NCBI GenBank assembly: GCA_003450735.1
Contig: DMEZ01000033.1
Span: 379 to 47,120, forward strand
DNA from: Elusimicrobiota bacterium
GTDB taxonomy: Bacteria > Elusimicrobiota > Elusimicrobia > UBA1565
Length of the DNA: 46,742 nucleotides
Direction: 5' to 3'
Part shown: in pieces, positions 1-10,068 of the stretch
Position numbering within the stretch: position 1 is the stretch's first letter
How the letters are laid out: each line of letters begins with the position of its first letter
The notes under the pieces: model-generated
Told to the model about the DNA's origin: nothing
Seen by the model: the letters and a program-made list of their open reading frames with translations, nothing else
The model's database searches: none
Position numbers and translations under genes: made by a program

Positions 1-1170
1 TCGCGCGCCCAGAAGATGGACGCTTTGAGCTCCATGGCCAACATCGCCGGCTACCGCGCGGTCATCGAGGCCGCCAACCTCTTCGGCCGCTTCTTCACCG
101 GCCAGATCACCGCGGCCGGCAAGGTCCCGCCCGCCAAGGTCATGGTCATCGGCGCCGGCGTCGCGGGTCTCGCCTCCCTCGGCGCGGCCAAGGGCCTCGG
201 CGCCATCGTGCGCGCCTTCGACACCCGGCCCGAGGTCAAGGACCAGATCGTCAGCATGGGCGGGGAGTTCCTCGAGGTCTCCATCAAGGAAGACGGCACC
301 GGGGCGGGCGGCTACTCCAAGGTCATGAGCCCCGAGTTCATCCAGGCCGAGATGGAGCTCTTCCTCAAGCAGGCCAAGGAGGTGGACATCATCATCACGA
401 CCGCCTTGGTCCCCGGCACCAAGGCCCCCATCCTCCTCAAGAAGGAGCACGTTGAGGCGATGAAGCCGGGCTCCATCATCATCGACATGGCCGCCGAGCA
501 GGGCGGCAACTGCGAGCTGACCCAGCCCGGCAAGGTCGTGGACGTCAACGGGGTCAAGGTCGTGGGGTACACCGACCTCGCCTCCCGCCTGCCCAACCAG
601 GCGAGCAAGCTCTACGGGACGAACCTGTCGCACCTCCTCAAGCAGATGGAGGTCCAGAAGGGCTGGAAGATCCAGCTGGAGGACGAGGTCGTCCGCGGCG
701 CGCTCGTCACTCACGAGGGGACGATCACCTATCCCCCGCCGAAGCCCAAGCCCGCGCCCAAGCCGGCCGCCGCCCCGGCCAAGCCCGTCGCGCCGGCCCC
801 GGCCAAGAAGGAGGAAGGCGGTTCCGGGCTCGGCACCGCGGTCCTCGGCCTGCTCACGGCCGGGATCCTCTACGCGGTGGGGCGCTACGCCCCGCCAGCG
901 TTCATGGGCCACTTCACGGTGTTCGTGCTGGCCATCTTCGTGGGGTACATGGTCGTCTGGAACGTCACCCCGGCCCTCCACACCCCCCTGATGAGCGTCA
1001 CCAACGCCATCAGCGGCATCATCGTCATCGGGGCGATGCTGCAGATCACGGGCGCCGACCAGCCCGCGTGGGTGGGCTGGTCCGCCACGATCGCCGTCCT
1101 GCTCGCCGCCATCAACATCTTCGGCGGCTTCCTCGTGACCCGGCGCATGCTCGCCATGTTCCGGAAGTGA
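1..1170 (+). CDS. pntA: NAD(P) transhydrogenase subunit alpha (5' end outside window)
   Basis: Alpha subunit of the proton-translocating NAD(P)+ transhydrogenase of the inner membrane, which drives hydride transfer from NADH to NADP+ with the proton gradient. The frame is already open at base 1 (SRAQ-MDALSSMANIAGYRA) and matches the middle of E. coli PntA, so roughly the first 130 residues lie outside; the ATG at 16 is internal. Visible parts are the dI NAD-binding fold (VIGAGVAGLASLGAA, then AFDTRPEVK), a Pro/Ala/Lys-rich linker at about 720-825, and four or so C-terminal membrane helices ending TRRMLAMFRK. dI and dII are fused as in E. coli, unlike the split three-gene form. pntB follows after 20 bases, so the two are cotranscribed. 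Confidence 0.97.
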   Translation, partial: SRAQKMDALSSMANIAGYRAVIEAANLFGRFFTGQITAAGKVPPAKVMVIGAGVAGLASLGAAKGLGAIVRAFDTRPEVKDQIVSMGGEFLEVSIKEDGTGAGGYSKVMSPEFIQAEMELFLKQAKEVDIIITTALVPGTKAPILLKKEHVEAMKPGSIIIDMAAEQGGNCELTQPGKVVDVNGVKVVGYTDLASRLPNQASKLYGTNLSHLLKQMEVQKGWKIQLEDEVVRGALVTHEGTITYPPPKPKPAPKPAAAPAKPVAPAPAKKEEGGSGLGTAVLGLLTAGILYAVGRYAPPAFMGHFTVFVLAIFVGYMVVWNVTPALHTPLMSVTNAISGIIVIGAMLQITGADQPAWVGWSATIAVLLAAINIFGGFLVTRRMLAMFRK

Positions 1171-1190
1171 AAAGGTAAAGAGAGAACACC

Positions 1191-2588
<1,398 letters not shown>

Positions 2589-2603
2589 GTCTAGGACCGG
2601 CCA

Positions 2604-2650
2604 GAATGTTGCATATTTTTATGTGACGGGACATCGTCCCGACACAGGAG
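2604..2650 (+). promoter_or_regulatory. gdhA leader: AT-rich promoter-like patch, hairpin and Shine-Dalgarno
   Basis: Between pntB and gdhA lies a short AT-rich patch (TTGCATATTTTTATG, 2609-2623) that stands out in this GC-rich sequence and could hold a promoter. It is followed by a perfect 6-bp hairpin (CGGGAC-ATC-GTCCCG, 2627-2641) and a strong AGGAG at 2646-2650, 8 nt before the ATG at 2659. The hairpin has no U-tract, so it is not a simple terminator; it sits where it could affect ribosome access. The promoter is inferred from composition. Confidence 0.4.
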
Positions 2651-2658
2651 CAAAACCC

Positions 2659-3972
2659 ATGACCACCACCGCAGTCAAAGGCTCGTCCCAGAAGAAAGGC
2701 TTCAATCCGTTCGAGATGGCCCAGACCCAGTTCGACAAGGTCGCAGACATCCTCAACCTCGATTCCTCCGCCCGGGAGCTGCTGCGCCAGCCCCTGCGCG
2801 AGTACCACTTCGGCATCCCCGTGCGCATGGACGACGGGACGACCAAGGTCTTCCGCGGCTTCCGCGTCCAGCACAACGACTCCCGCGGCCCGTGCAAGGG
2901 CGGCATCCGCTTCCATCCGCATGAGACGATCGACACGGTCAAGGCCCTGGCCATGTGGATGACCTGGAAGTGCTCCGTGGTCGACATCCCGCTCGGCGGC
3001 GGCAAGGGCGGCGTCATCTGCGACCCGCACAACCTCAGCCAGCGCGAGCAGGAGCAGATCTGCCGCGGCTGGATCCGCCAGATCGCCCGCAACGTGGGGC
3101 CCGTGGCCGACGTCCCCGCCCCGGACGTCATGACCAACTCCCAGCACATGCTCTGGATGCTCGACGAGTACGAGCACATCCACGGCGGCAAGTACCCCGG
3201 CTTCATCACCGGCAAGCCCGTGGGCATGGGCGGCTCCCTCGGCCGCACGGAAGCCACCGGCTACGGCGTCGTCTACGCCATCCGCGAGTCCCTCAAGGAG
3301 CTCGGGATCAAGCCCGCCGGCGTGTTGGCGAGCGTCCAGGGCTTCGGCAACGTGGCGCAGTACGCCATCCAGCTGCTTCAGCAGATGGGCGGCAAGGTGC
3401 TCTGCGTCTCCTGCTGGGACCAGAAGGAACAGCAGTCCTTCACCCTCCGCAAGAAGACCGGCGTGGACCTGCAGGCCCTGCTCGGCATCACCGACCGCTT
3501 CGGCGGCATCGACAAGGCGAAGGCCAAGGACCTCGGCTACGAGATCCTGCCCGGCGACGCCTGGCTCGAGCAGGAGGTCGACATCCTCATCCCGGCCGCC
3601 ATGGAGAACCAGGTCACGGCGGAGAACGTGGAGAAGATCCACAAGCGCGTTAAGCTCGTCGCCGAGGGAGCCAACGGCCCGACCACGCCGGAAGCCGACC
3701 GGGTCATCAAGGCGCGGGGCATCCACCTCGTCCCGGACTTCCTGGCCAACGCCGGCGGGGTCACCTGCAGCTACTTCGAGCAGGTGCAGTGCAACATGAA
3801 CTACTTCTGGGAGAAGGACGAGGTGCTGGGCAAGCTGGACCTCAAGATGACCTCGGCCTACCACGCCGTCAGCGAGCTGGCCAAGAAGCAGAAGCTGTTC
3901 ATGCGCGACGCGGCCTACGTCATCTCCGTGCGGCGGGTCGCCCAGGCCTGCAAGGACCGCGGCTGGGTCTGA
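2659..3972 (+). CDS. gdhA: Glutamate dehydrogenase
   Basis: Cytoplasmic glutamate dehydrogenase interconverting glutamate with 2-oxoglutarate and ammonia. 437 residues, typical of the hexameric family. Conserved features are the substrate-binding CKGGIRFHP, catalytic/binding lysines K104 (MTWKCSVVD) and K116 (PLGGGKGG), D156 in PAPDVMT, the nucleotide fold QGFGNVAQYAIQLL, and EGANGPTTPEAD. The start at 2659 is chosen because AGGAG lies 8 nt upstream; an in-frame GTG at 2623 would add 12 unconserved residues and run through the hairpin. Cofactor choice cannot be read with confidence. Adjacency to pntAB suggests NADPH-linked ammonium assimilation (inference). Confidence 0.95.
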   Translation: MTTTAVKGSSQKKGFNPFEMAQTQFDKVADILNLDSSARELLRQPLREYHFGIPVRMDDGTTKVFRGFRVQHNDSRGPCKGGIRFHPHETIDTVKALAMWMTWKCSVVDIPLGGGKGGVICDPHNLSQREQEQICRGWIRQIARNVGPVADVPAPDVMTNSQHMLWMLDEYEHIHGGKYPGFITGKPVGMGGSLGRTEATGYGVVYAIRESLKELGIKPAGVLASVQGFGNVAQYAIQLLQQMGGKVLCVSCWDQKEQQSFTLRKKTGVDLQALLGITDRFGGIDKAKAKDLGYEILPGDAWLEQEVDILIPAAMENQVTAENVEKIHKRVKLVAEGANGPTTPEADRVIKARGIHLVPDFLANAGGVTCSYFEQVQCNMNYFWEKDEVLGKLDLKMTSAYHAVSELAKKQKLFMRDAAYVISVRRVAQACKDRGWV

Positions 3973-4019
3973 CCGGCCCGGTGGGCAGACGTCCAACTGG
4001 AAAGGGAGAGGGGCGGCCG

Positions 4020-5756
4020 ATGCGGGCCGCCCCTCTCGCCCCCGCCTTCGACCGCCGCTTCCTCGACGGGGTCGAGCGCTTCACCTGCGTCGGGACGGGC
4101 GGCATCGGCGGGAAGGCCTCCGGCCTGCTCGGGGCCCACAAGCTCCTGAAGAAGAGCCTCGGCCCCTCCGAGTTCCCCGGCCTGCGCGTGGAGATCCCGA
4201 CCTTGACCGTGCTCGCGACCGGGGTCTTCGACGCGTTCATGGAGCGCAACGCCCTTCGGAAGATCGCGCTGTCGGATCTCTCCGATGAGCTCATCGCCGA
4301 GGCTTTCCAGAAGGCGTCGTTCCCCGCCGAGTTCATCGGGGACCTCCGGGCCCTCATCGAGGCCGTGCATCAGCCGCTGGCCGTGCGCTCCTCGAGCCTC
4401 CTCGAGGACGCCCTGTCCCACCCGTTCGCCGGGGTCTACGCCACGAAGATGATCCCCAACAACCAGCCCGACGCGGACACCCGCTTCAAGCGGCTGATGG
4501 AGGCCGTCAAGTTCGTCTATGCCTCGACCTTCTTCCGCGAAGCCAAGGACTACATCCGGGCGACCGAGCGCCGCATCGAGGAGGAGAAGATGGCGGTCAT
4601 CCTCCAGGAGGTCGTGGGGACGCGGCACGACGAGCGCTTCTACCCCGACCTCTCCGGGGTGGCGCGCTCCTACGGCTTCTACCGTTCGGGCGGCGCGAAG
4701 CCGGAGGACGGGGTCGTGAACCTCGCACTCGGCCTCGGGAAGACCATCGTCGACAACGGGGTCTGCTGGGCCTACTGCCCCGCCGCGCCCCACGCTCCGC
4801 CCCCCTTCGCCTCGGCCTCCGCCCAGCTCTCGGGCACCCAGTCCAGGTTCTGGGCCGTGAACATGGGCGCGCCGCCGGCCTACGACCCCAGCGCCGAGAC
4901 GGAGTACCTGGTCCACGCGGGCCTTGCCGAGGCCGAGTACGACGGCACCCTGCGATGGACGGCCTCGACCTACGACCCGGAGTCCGACCGCCTCTCGCCC
5001 GGGACCGGCCTTCAGGGCCCCCGCGCCCTGAACTTCGCGCCCCTCCTGGACCTCGAGGAGTTCCCGCTCAACGCCCTCCTGCGCCGGCTCCTAGCGCTCT
5101 GCGAGGAAGAGACGGGCCAGAAGGTCGAGATCGAGTTCGCGGCGACCTTCGAGCCCGGAGAGGCCCGCTTCGGCTTCCTCCAGGTCCGGCCCCTGGCCTT
5201 GTCGCACGGCTTCGTGGATGTGGCCCCGGAGGACCTGTCGGGGGAGGGGGTCCTGCTCGCCTCCGAGAGCGCCCTGGGCAACGGAGAGCTCAAGGACATC
5301 CGGGACGTCGTCTTCGTCAAGCCCGACCGCTTCGAAGCGAAGCACACCCGCCTCATCGCGGGCGAGGTCGCCCGCATGAACGACGCCCTCGTGGCCGAGA
5401 AGCGGCCCTACCTCCTCATCGGCTTCGGGCGCTGGGGCTCCTCCGACCCCGGGCTCGGCGTCCCGGTCGGCTGGGGCGCCCTCTGCGGGGCCAAGGCCAT
5501 CGTGGAGGCCACCCGTCCCGACATGAACGTGGACCTCAGCCAGGGCTCCCATTTCTTCCACAACATCTCCAGCTTCGGAGTGAGCTATCTCTGCGTGCGC
5601 CACGATCGCGGGTACGCGATCGACTGGCCCTGGCTCGAGCGCCAGAAGACCGAGGCCGAGACGGAGCACGTCCGGCACGTCCGCCTGGGCGCCCCCCTGC
5701 GCGTGAAGGTGGACGGCAGGACGGGCCGGGGCGTCATCGCGAGGGAAAGCCCATGA
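4020..5756 (+). CDS. PEP/pyruvate-binding ATP-grasp domain protein (PPDK N-terminal type)
   Basis: 578-residue protein related to the N-terminal ATP-grasp domain of phosphoenolpyruvate synthase and pyruvate phosphate dikinase. It has GGKASGL near residue 35, RSSSLLED near 122, the QVRPL motif, GRWGS near 470 and GSHFF near 509. No phosphohistidine swivel motif (GGxTSHAA type) and no PEP-binding TIM barrel is present, so it is not a complete PEP synthase. The ATG at 4020 follows a GGGAGAGG ribosome-binding site. Its stop overlaps the start of the next gene (ATGA), and the two proteins share the same core, so they are tandem coupled paralogues. The substrate is unknown; phosphorylation or dephosphorylation of a partner is a guess. 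Confidence 0.8.
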   Translation: MRAAPLAPAFDRRFLDGVERFTCVGTGGIGGKASGLLGAHKLLKKSLGPSEFPGLRVEIPTLTVLATGVFDAFMERNALRKIALSDLSDELIAEAFQKASFPAEFIGDLRALIEAVHQPLAVRSSSLLEDALSHPFAGVYATKMIPNNQPDADTRFKRLMEAVKFVYASTFFREAKDYIRATERRIEEEKMAVILQEVVGTRHDERFYPDLSGVARSYGFYRSGGAKPEDGVVNLALGLGKTIVDNGVCWAYCPAAPHAPPPFASASAQLSGTQSRFWAVNMGAPPAYDPSAETEYLVHAGLAEAEYDGTLRWTASTYDPESDRLSPGTGLQGPRALNFAPLLDLEEFPLNALLRRLLALCEEETGQKVEIEFAATFEPGEARFGFLQVRPLALSHGFVDVAPEDLSGEGVLLASESALGNGELKDIRDVVFVKPDRFEAKHTRLIAGEVARMNDALVAEKRPYLLIGFGRWGSSDPGLGVPVGWGALCGAKAIVEATRPDMNVDLSQGSHFFHNISSFGVSYLCVRHDRGYAIDWPWLERQKTEAETEHVRHVRLGAPLRVKVDGRTGRGVIARESP

Positions 5757-8700
5757 ACGCGCCGGACAACCAGGTCGACCGCATCCTCAAGGCCCTCCAG
5801 GAGAGGGCCAAGGAGCTCAACTGCCTCTACCGGGTGGACGAGCGGCTGGGCCAGGCGGGCTCCTCGCTCAAGGAGGCGCTCCGGGACATCGTGCGCCTGC
5901 TCCCCTCCGGCTACCAGTACCCGGAGTCCTGTCACGCCCGCATCCTGTTCGAGGGCGAGCATTTCGAGGCGGAGGGCTTTGCGGAGAGCCCCTGGGTCCA
6001 GAGCTCCGATATCGTGGTGCACGGCAAGGCCGCCGGACGGGTCGAGGTCTACTATTCGGAGTCCAAGCCCCGCCAAGACGAGGGGCCGTTCCTGAAGGAG
6101 GAGCGCAAGCTCATCGACGCCATCGCGGGCCGCATCGCCCGCCATGTGCAGAGCCGCCAAGCGAGCGCGAAGGGCCGCAGGCCCGCCTCGCGCAAGGCCC
6201 GAGGGGGGAACCGGCGCGACTGGTGGGCCGTCATCGATTTCCTGCGCATCACCGACCCGCACCTGCTCAGCCGGCTCTCCCGAAAGATGGTCAACCACCT
6301 CTGCTGGAACGGGGTGGAGGAGGCCCAGAGGCTGCTGCAGCGCCTGACCTCCAGCCGGGCCCAGGACGGCTTCGACGACAACCAGCCGACCGCCCGGATC
6401 AGCCTGCCGGACCTCATGGCCATGGCCGAGGAGGCCTTCCACATCGCCTCCGCGCACATGGAGGAGGACGAGATCCTGCTCAAGGTCCAGAAGTGGATCA
6501 AGGACGACAAGGCCGCCTTCCTGCTCGACGCCCTCGAGAGCCCCGCGACGACCATCCCCTCCCTCCAGTCGGCCCTCCAGCGCTTCGCCCAGGTCGGGGT
6601 GGAGGAGGAGGACCTCACCCGCTCCACCCAGACGGCCCTGCGCGTGGGCCTCATGCGCCGGCTCTTCACCGACGAGCTCGAGTTCATCGGGACGTCCAAG
6701 AACTTCGTGGAGGTCGCGGATTTCTGCGACGTGGCCCGGCGGATCGTCTCGCCGACCGACGGCCACGGCAAGCTGGGGGGCAAGAGCTCGGGGCTGTTCC
6801 TGGCCGCCCAGATCGTGAAGCGCTCGCCCGAGTACGCCGAGCTGCTCTCCAGCCTCAAGACGCCCAAGACCTGGCACGTCACCTCCGACGGCCTGCTCAG
6901 CTTCATCCAGTACAACCACCTCGAAGAGGTCTACGACCGCAAGTACATGGAGATCGACCAGGTCCGCCGCGAGTACCCGCACATCATCCAGGTCTTCAAG
7001 AACTCCAGCTTCCCGCCCGAGATCGTCCAGGGGCTCTCCATGGCCCTCGACGACTTCGAGGGCCTCCCGCTCATCGTGCGCAGCTCGAGCCTGCTCGAGG
7101 ACCGGATGGGCTCGGCCTTCTCGGGCAAGTACAAGAGCCTGTTTTTGGCCAACCAGGGCTCCAAGAAGGAGCGCCTCGCCGCCCTGATGGACGCCATCGC
7201 GGAGGTCTATGCCTCCACCTTCGGCCCGGACCCCATCGAGTACCGTGCTGAGCGCGGCCTCCTCAACGTCCATGAAGAGATGGGCATCATGATCCAGGAG
7301 GTCGTCGGCACCCGGGTCGGCGACCACTGGCTCCCGGCGTTCGCCGGCGTGGCCTTCAGCAACAACGAGTTCCGCTGGTCGCCCCGCATCAAGCGGGAGG
7401 ACGGCCTTCTGCGCCTGGTGCCGGGGCTCGGCACCCGCGCGGTCGACCGGGTCGGCGACGACTACCCCGTCCTCATCGCCCCCGGACAGCCGGGTTTGAG
7501 GGTCAACGCATCGCCCGAGGAGGCGGTTCAGTACGCGCCCCGGAAGCTGGACGCCATCAACCTGAAGACCGGCGCCTTCGAGACGATCGAGGGCGCGAAG
7601 CTCTTCCGGCAGGCCGGGGCCTCCTACCCCATGATCAACGAGGTCGTGTCCGTCTTCCGGGACGGCGACCTGAAGCGCCCCATGGGTCTGGACCTGGATT
7701 TCGAGAAGGACGACCTGGTCGTGACCTTCGACGGGCTGAGCGCACGCACGCCCTTCGTCGTCCAGATGAGGACCCTGCTCAAGCTGCTCAAGAGCAAGCT
7801 CCGGGTGGCGGTGGACCTCGAGTTCGCCTGCAACGGGAAGGACCTCTACCTCCTGCAATGCCGCCCCCAGAGCTACGCGGCCGACACCGCGCCCTCCGCC
7901 ATCCCCGTGGACGTCCCCAAGGACCGGATCGTCTTCTCGGCCAAGAAGTACGTCTCCAACGGGCGAGTGCCGGACATCACGCACATCGTCTACGTGGACC
8001 CCCGCAAATACAACGAGCTCGAGAGCCTCGCGGAGCTCAGGGAGGTCGGGCGGATCGTCGGGCGCCTCAACAAGCTGCTGCCCCGGAGGCAGTTCATCCT
8101 CATGGGCCCGGGCCGCTGGGGCAGCCGGGGGGACATCAAGCTGGGGGTCAGCGTGACCTATTCGGACATCAACAACACCGCGGCCCTCGTCGAGATCGCC
8201 CGCAAGGAGGGCCACTACGTCCCCGACCTCTCCTTCGGCACCCATTTCTTCCAGGACCTGGTCGAGGCCTCCATCCGCTACCTGCCCCTCTTTCCCGACG
8301 AGGCCGGCAACGACTTCAACGAGGAGTTCCTCACGCAGTCGCGCAGCGTGCTCAAGAAGCTGCTGCCCGACTGCGGCCGCCTGGCCGACACCGTGCGGGT
8401 CATCGACGTCCCCGCCGTGACGGACGGGCTGGTGATGCGCCTGCTGCTCAACGCGGAGCAGGACGCCGGCCTCGCCCTGCTCGCCTCGCCCTCCGCGGGC
8501 GGGGGGGGGGCGGTCGAACCGGGCCGCAAGGATTCCGATTCGGGCGAGGCGCCCTGGCTCTGGCGCATGCGCATGCTCGAGCGGCTGGCCGCGCAGCTCG
8601 ACTGCGTCCGCTTCGGGGTCAAAGGCCTCTACGTCTTCGGCTCGACCAAGAACGCCACCGCCGGCCCCTCGAGCGACATCGACCTCATCATCCACTTCGC

Positions 8701-8923
8701 CGGGACGGCCGACCAGCAGAAGGAGCTCGAGCTCTGGCTCGAGGGGTGGAGCTTGAGCCTCTCCGAGGTCAACTTCCTCAAGACGGGCTGCGTGACCAAG
8801 GGGCTGCTGGAGGTGCACTACGTGAGCGACGAGGACATCGCGAGGAAGACGAGCTTCGCGGTGAAGATCGGCGCCTCCACGGACGCGGCCAAGCCCATCC
8901 TCCTGCGCAAGCCCGACGCCTGA
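5753..8923 (+). CDS. GAF-like sensor + PEP/pyruvate-binding ATP-grasp + C-terminal nucleotidyltransferase fusion
   Basis: 1056-residue multidomain cytoplasmic protein. Residues ~1-140 resemble a GAF-like sensory region (RAKELNCLYRVDE; LKEERKLIDAIAGRI). A helical linker follows to ~330. Next comes a PPDK-type ATP-grasp domain (GKLGGKSSGLF; RSSSLLEDRMGSAFSGKY near 440; LLQCRPQ; GRWGSRGD; GTHFFQD near 827) matching the upstream paralogue. The C-terminus is a Pol-beta/MNT-type nucleotidyltransferase: G963-S964, then S974-D975-I976-D977 and LEVHYV as probable third carboxylate. As in its partner, the swivel and PEP-binding domains are absent. The joint before the nucleotidyltransferase is encoded by a G10 tract (8501-8510). 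The start is set by the ATGA overlap with the upstream gene. Confidence 0.82.
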   Translation: MNAPDNQVDRILKALQERAKELNCLYRVDERLGQAGSSLKEALRDIVRLLPSGYQYPESCHARILFEGEHFEAEGFAESPWVQSSDIVVHGKAAGRVEVYYSESKPRQDEGPFLKEERKLIDAIAGRIARHVQSRQASAKGRRPASRKARGGNRRDWWAVIDFLRITDPHLLSRLSRKMVNHLCWNGVEEAQRLLQRLTSSRAQDGFDDNQPTARISLPDLMAMAEEAFHIASAHMEEDEILLKVQKWIKDDKAAFLLDALESPATTIPSLQSALQRFAQVGVEEEDLTRSTQTALRVGLMRRLFTDELEFIGTSKNFVEVADFCDVARRIVSPTDGHGKLGGKSSGLFLAAQIVKRSPEYAELLSSLKTPKTWHVTSDGLLSFIQYNHLEEVYDRKYMEIDQVRREYPHIIQVFKNSSFPPEIVQGLSMALDDFEGLPLIVRSSSLLEDRMGSAFSGKYKSLFLANQGSKKERLAALMDAIAEVYASTFGPDPIEYRAERGLLNVHEEMGIMIQEVVGTRVGDHWLPAFAGVAFSNNEFRWSPRIKREDGLLRLVPGLGTRAVDRVGDDYPVLIAPGQPGLRVNASPEEAVQYAPRKLDAINLKTGAFETIEGAKLFRQAGASYPMINEVVSVFRDGDLKRPMGLDLDFEKDDLVVTFDGLSARTPFVVQMRTLLKLLKSKLRVAVDLEFACNGKDLYLLQCRPQSYAADTAPSAIPVDVPKDRIVFSAKKYVSNGRVPDITHIVYVDPRKYNELESLAELREVGRIVGRLNKLLPRRQFILMGPGRWGSRGDIKLGVSVTYSDINNTAALVEIARKEGHYVPDLSFGTHFFQDLVEASIRYLPLFPDEAGNDFNEEFLTQSRSVLKKLLPDCGRLADTVRVIDVPAVTDGLVMRLLLNAEQDAGLALLASPSAGGGGAVEPGRKDSDSGEAPWLWRMRMLERLAAQLDCVRFGVKGLYVFGSTKNATAGPSSDIDLIIHFAGTADQQKELELWLEGWSLSLSEVNFLKTGCVTKGLLEVHYVSDEDIARKTSFAVKIGASTDAAKPILLRKPDA
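8501..8510 (+). repeat. G10 homopolymer tract inside the coding sequence
   Basis: Ten consecutive G in the codons for SPSAGGGGAVEP, exactly between the ATP-grasp and nucleotidyltransferase domains. Slippage by one base would remove the C-terminal domain. Tracts of this length are a known substrate for phase variation, and also for sequencing error. Confidence 0.9.
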
Positions 8924-8934
8924 CGCCTTGGCCG

Positions 8935-9570
8935 CTAGTGCCCGCCGCAGCAGGGCTTCACGGCGTCCTTTCCCACGAAGAGGAGGGGGAAGATGATGTC
9001 GCCGAAGCAGCAGGGCAGCCAGACCGCGACGAACAGGAAGGCGAAGATGACGGGGTAGGCCCACCAGGCCAAGGCCCCGCCTAGGGCCATCACGATGTGG
9101 AACAGCGAGGCCCAGGTGCTCACGAAGACGTGCATGGAGTGGGGAAGCCGGGTGGTCGGACGCCATAGGGCCGCGGCGATCCCCAGGGCGGCCGCGAGGT
9201 TGACGAGCAGGAACTCCTCGAGGAAGCCGACGTGCGCTTCCCGGAGCGGGAGGTCGAGGACGGTCTCGCAGAGGTAGGGGATGAGCGAGTCGCTCACGGT
9301 GGCCATGCCCACCGAGCCGACGTAGCCGATGGCGATGAGGGTCCAGAGCGGGTGGCGCTTGTCGTGCCGGTCCTGGCGGTGGAGCTGGTACATCGAGGAG
9401 GACACGATGGCGCTCAAGGCGACGTGCAGGGGGTGCAGGACGTAGAAGACCCTGTAGGCCGCGTCGTGGCTCATGTCCCGGAAGAAGAACATGATGACGA
9501 TGCCGGTGAGCGCCCCGAACACCGTGAAAGGCGAGTGGCTCTTGAGCTGCTGGAGGATGGTCTTGAGCAT
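8935..9570 (-). CDS. Polytopic membrane protein of unknown function
   Basis: 211 residues with about five hydrophobic segments (SPFTVFGALTGIVIMFFF, HPLHVALSAIVSSSMY, LIAIGYVGSVGMATV, FLLVNLAAALGIAAAL, FHIVMALGGALAWW plus FAFLFVAVWLPCCFG). Histidines in the loops and cysteine pairs (PCCFGD and the C-terminal CCGGH) could bind metal or haem, but I recognise no family. It is convergent with the ATP-grasp fusion (11 bases between stops) and divergent from the cytosine deaminase, with a 48-base shared upstream region. A TACAAT -10-like hexamer lies 7 bases before the ATG. Confidence 0.75.
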   Translation of the reverse strand: MLKTILQQLKSHSPFTVFGALTGIVIMFFFRDMSHDAAYRVFYVLHPLHVALSAIVSSSMYQLHRQDRHDKRHPLWTLIAIGYVGSVGMATVSDSLIPYLCETVLDLPLREAHVGFLEEFLLVNLAAALGIAAALWRPTTRLPHSMHVFVSTWASLFHIVMALGGALAWWAYPVIFAFLFVAVWLPCCFGDIIFPLLFVGKDAVKPCCGGH

Positions 9571-9577
9571 CGGGCCT

Positions 9578-9583
9578 ATTGTA
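9578..9583 (-). promoter_or_regulatory. -10-like element (TACAAT) 7 nt before the start at 9570
   Basis: Minus-strand TACAAT followed by TAGGCCCG-type spacing and the ATG, with no Shine-Dalgarno. A transcript from it would be leaderless. One of a series of such elements in the window. Confidence 0.4.
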
Positions 9584-9618
9584 TGAAATCATTGTCTGCC
9601 GGCGAGTGAGGAGGGCGC

Positions 9619-10068
9619 ATGAAGAAGGCCGAGCACCTGAGGTTCATGAAGGAAGCCGTCCGGGAGGCCCGCAAGGGTCTGCGCGAGGGCGGCATCCCCA
9701 TCGGGTCCGTGCTGGTCAAGGATGGGCGCATCATCGGGCGCGGCCACAACCGCCGGGTGCAGAAGAGATCGGCCATCCTCCACGCCGAAATGGACTGTCT
9801 GGAGAACGCCGGGCGCCTCAAGGCCCGGGACTATGAGCGCTGCGCGATCTACTCCACCCTCTCCCCCTGCGAGATGTGCACGGGCGCCATCCTGCTCTAC
9901 AAGATCCCCGTGGTGGTGATGGGTGAGAACCGGACCTTCAAGGGCCCCGAAGCCTACTCCCGGCGGAAGGTGAAGCTCGTCAACCTGGACCTCAAGGAGT
10001 GCAAGGACCTCATGGCGGAGTTCATCCGCCGGCGCCCGGAGCTCTGGAACGAGGACATCGGGGTTTAG
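9619..10068 (+). CDS. Cytosine deaminase, yeast FCY1-like zinc deaminase
   Basis: 149-residue cytoplasmic zinc-dependent deaminase, probably converting cytosine to uracil in pyrimidine salvage. The zinc site is H55-A56-E57 (E57 the proton shuttle) with C84 and C87 in PCEMC. Similarity to yeast Fcy1 runs the full length: GGIPIGSVLV, GRGHNRRVQK, LENAGRLK, STLSPCEMCTGAI, and a C-terminal RPELWNEDIG matching the yeast ending. This is the deaminase fold, unrelated to bacterial CodA (an amidohydrolase). AGGAGGG at 9609-9615 precedes the ATG. A related nucleoside or guanine deaminase is possible, but the FCY1-like tail argues for cytosine. Confidence 0.85.
   Translation: MKKAEHLRFMKEAVREARKGLREGGIPIGSVLVKDGRIIGRGHNRRVQKRSAILHAEMDCLENAGRLKARDYERCAIYSTLSPCEMCTGAILLYKIPVVVMGENRTFKGPEAYSRRKVKLVNLDLKECKDLMAEFIRRRPELWNEDIGV

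Noticed and set aside
2623..2658. Upstream GTG start for glutamate dehydrogenase
   Set aside because: It would place the hairpin and AGGAG inside the coding region and adds 12 unconserved residues; the ATG at 2659 has ideal ribosome-site spacing.
4020..5756. Calling this gene ppsA
   Set aside because: The phosphohistidine swivel and PEP-binding domains are missing and the length is about 70 percent of PEP synthase; only the ATP-grasp part is shared.
8935..9570. Assigning the membrane protein to a known haem or quinone family
   Set aside because: Histidines and CC motifs are suggestive, but spacing matches no family I can name.
5585..9592. Minus-strand open frame of more than 1300 codons
   Set aside because: It is antisense to the two ATP-grasp genes, which show clear motifs. 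Its product is Gly/Val/Asp/His/Glu-rich with no domain, as expected from the complement of high-GC codons. Similar long antisense frames at 885-2258, 2464-3996, 24005-25315 and 27517-28755 were dropped for the same reason.
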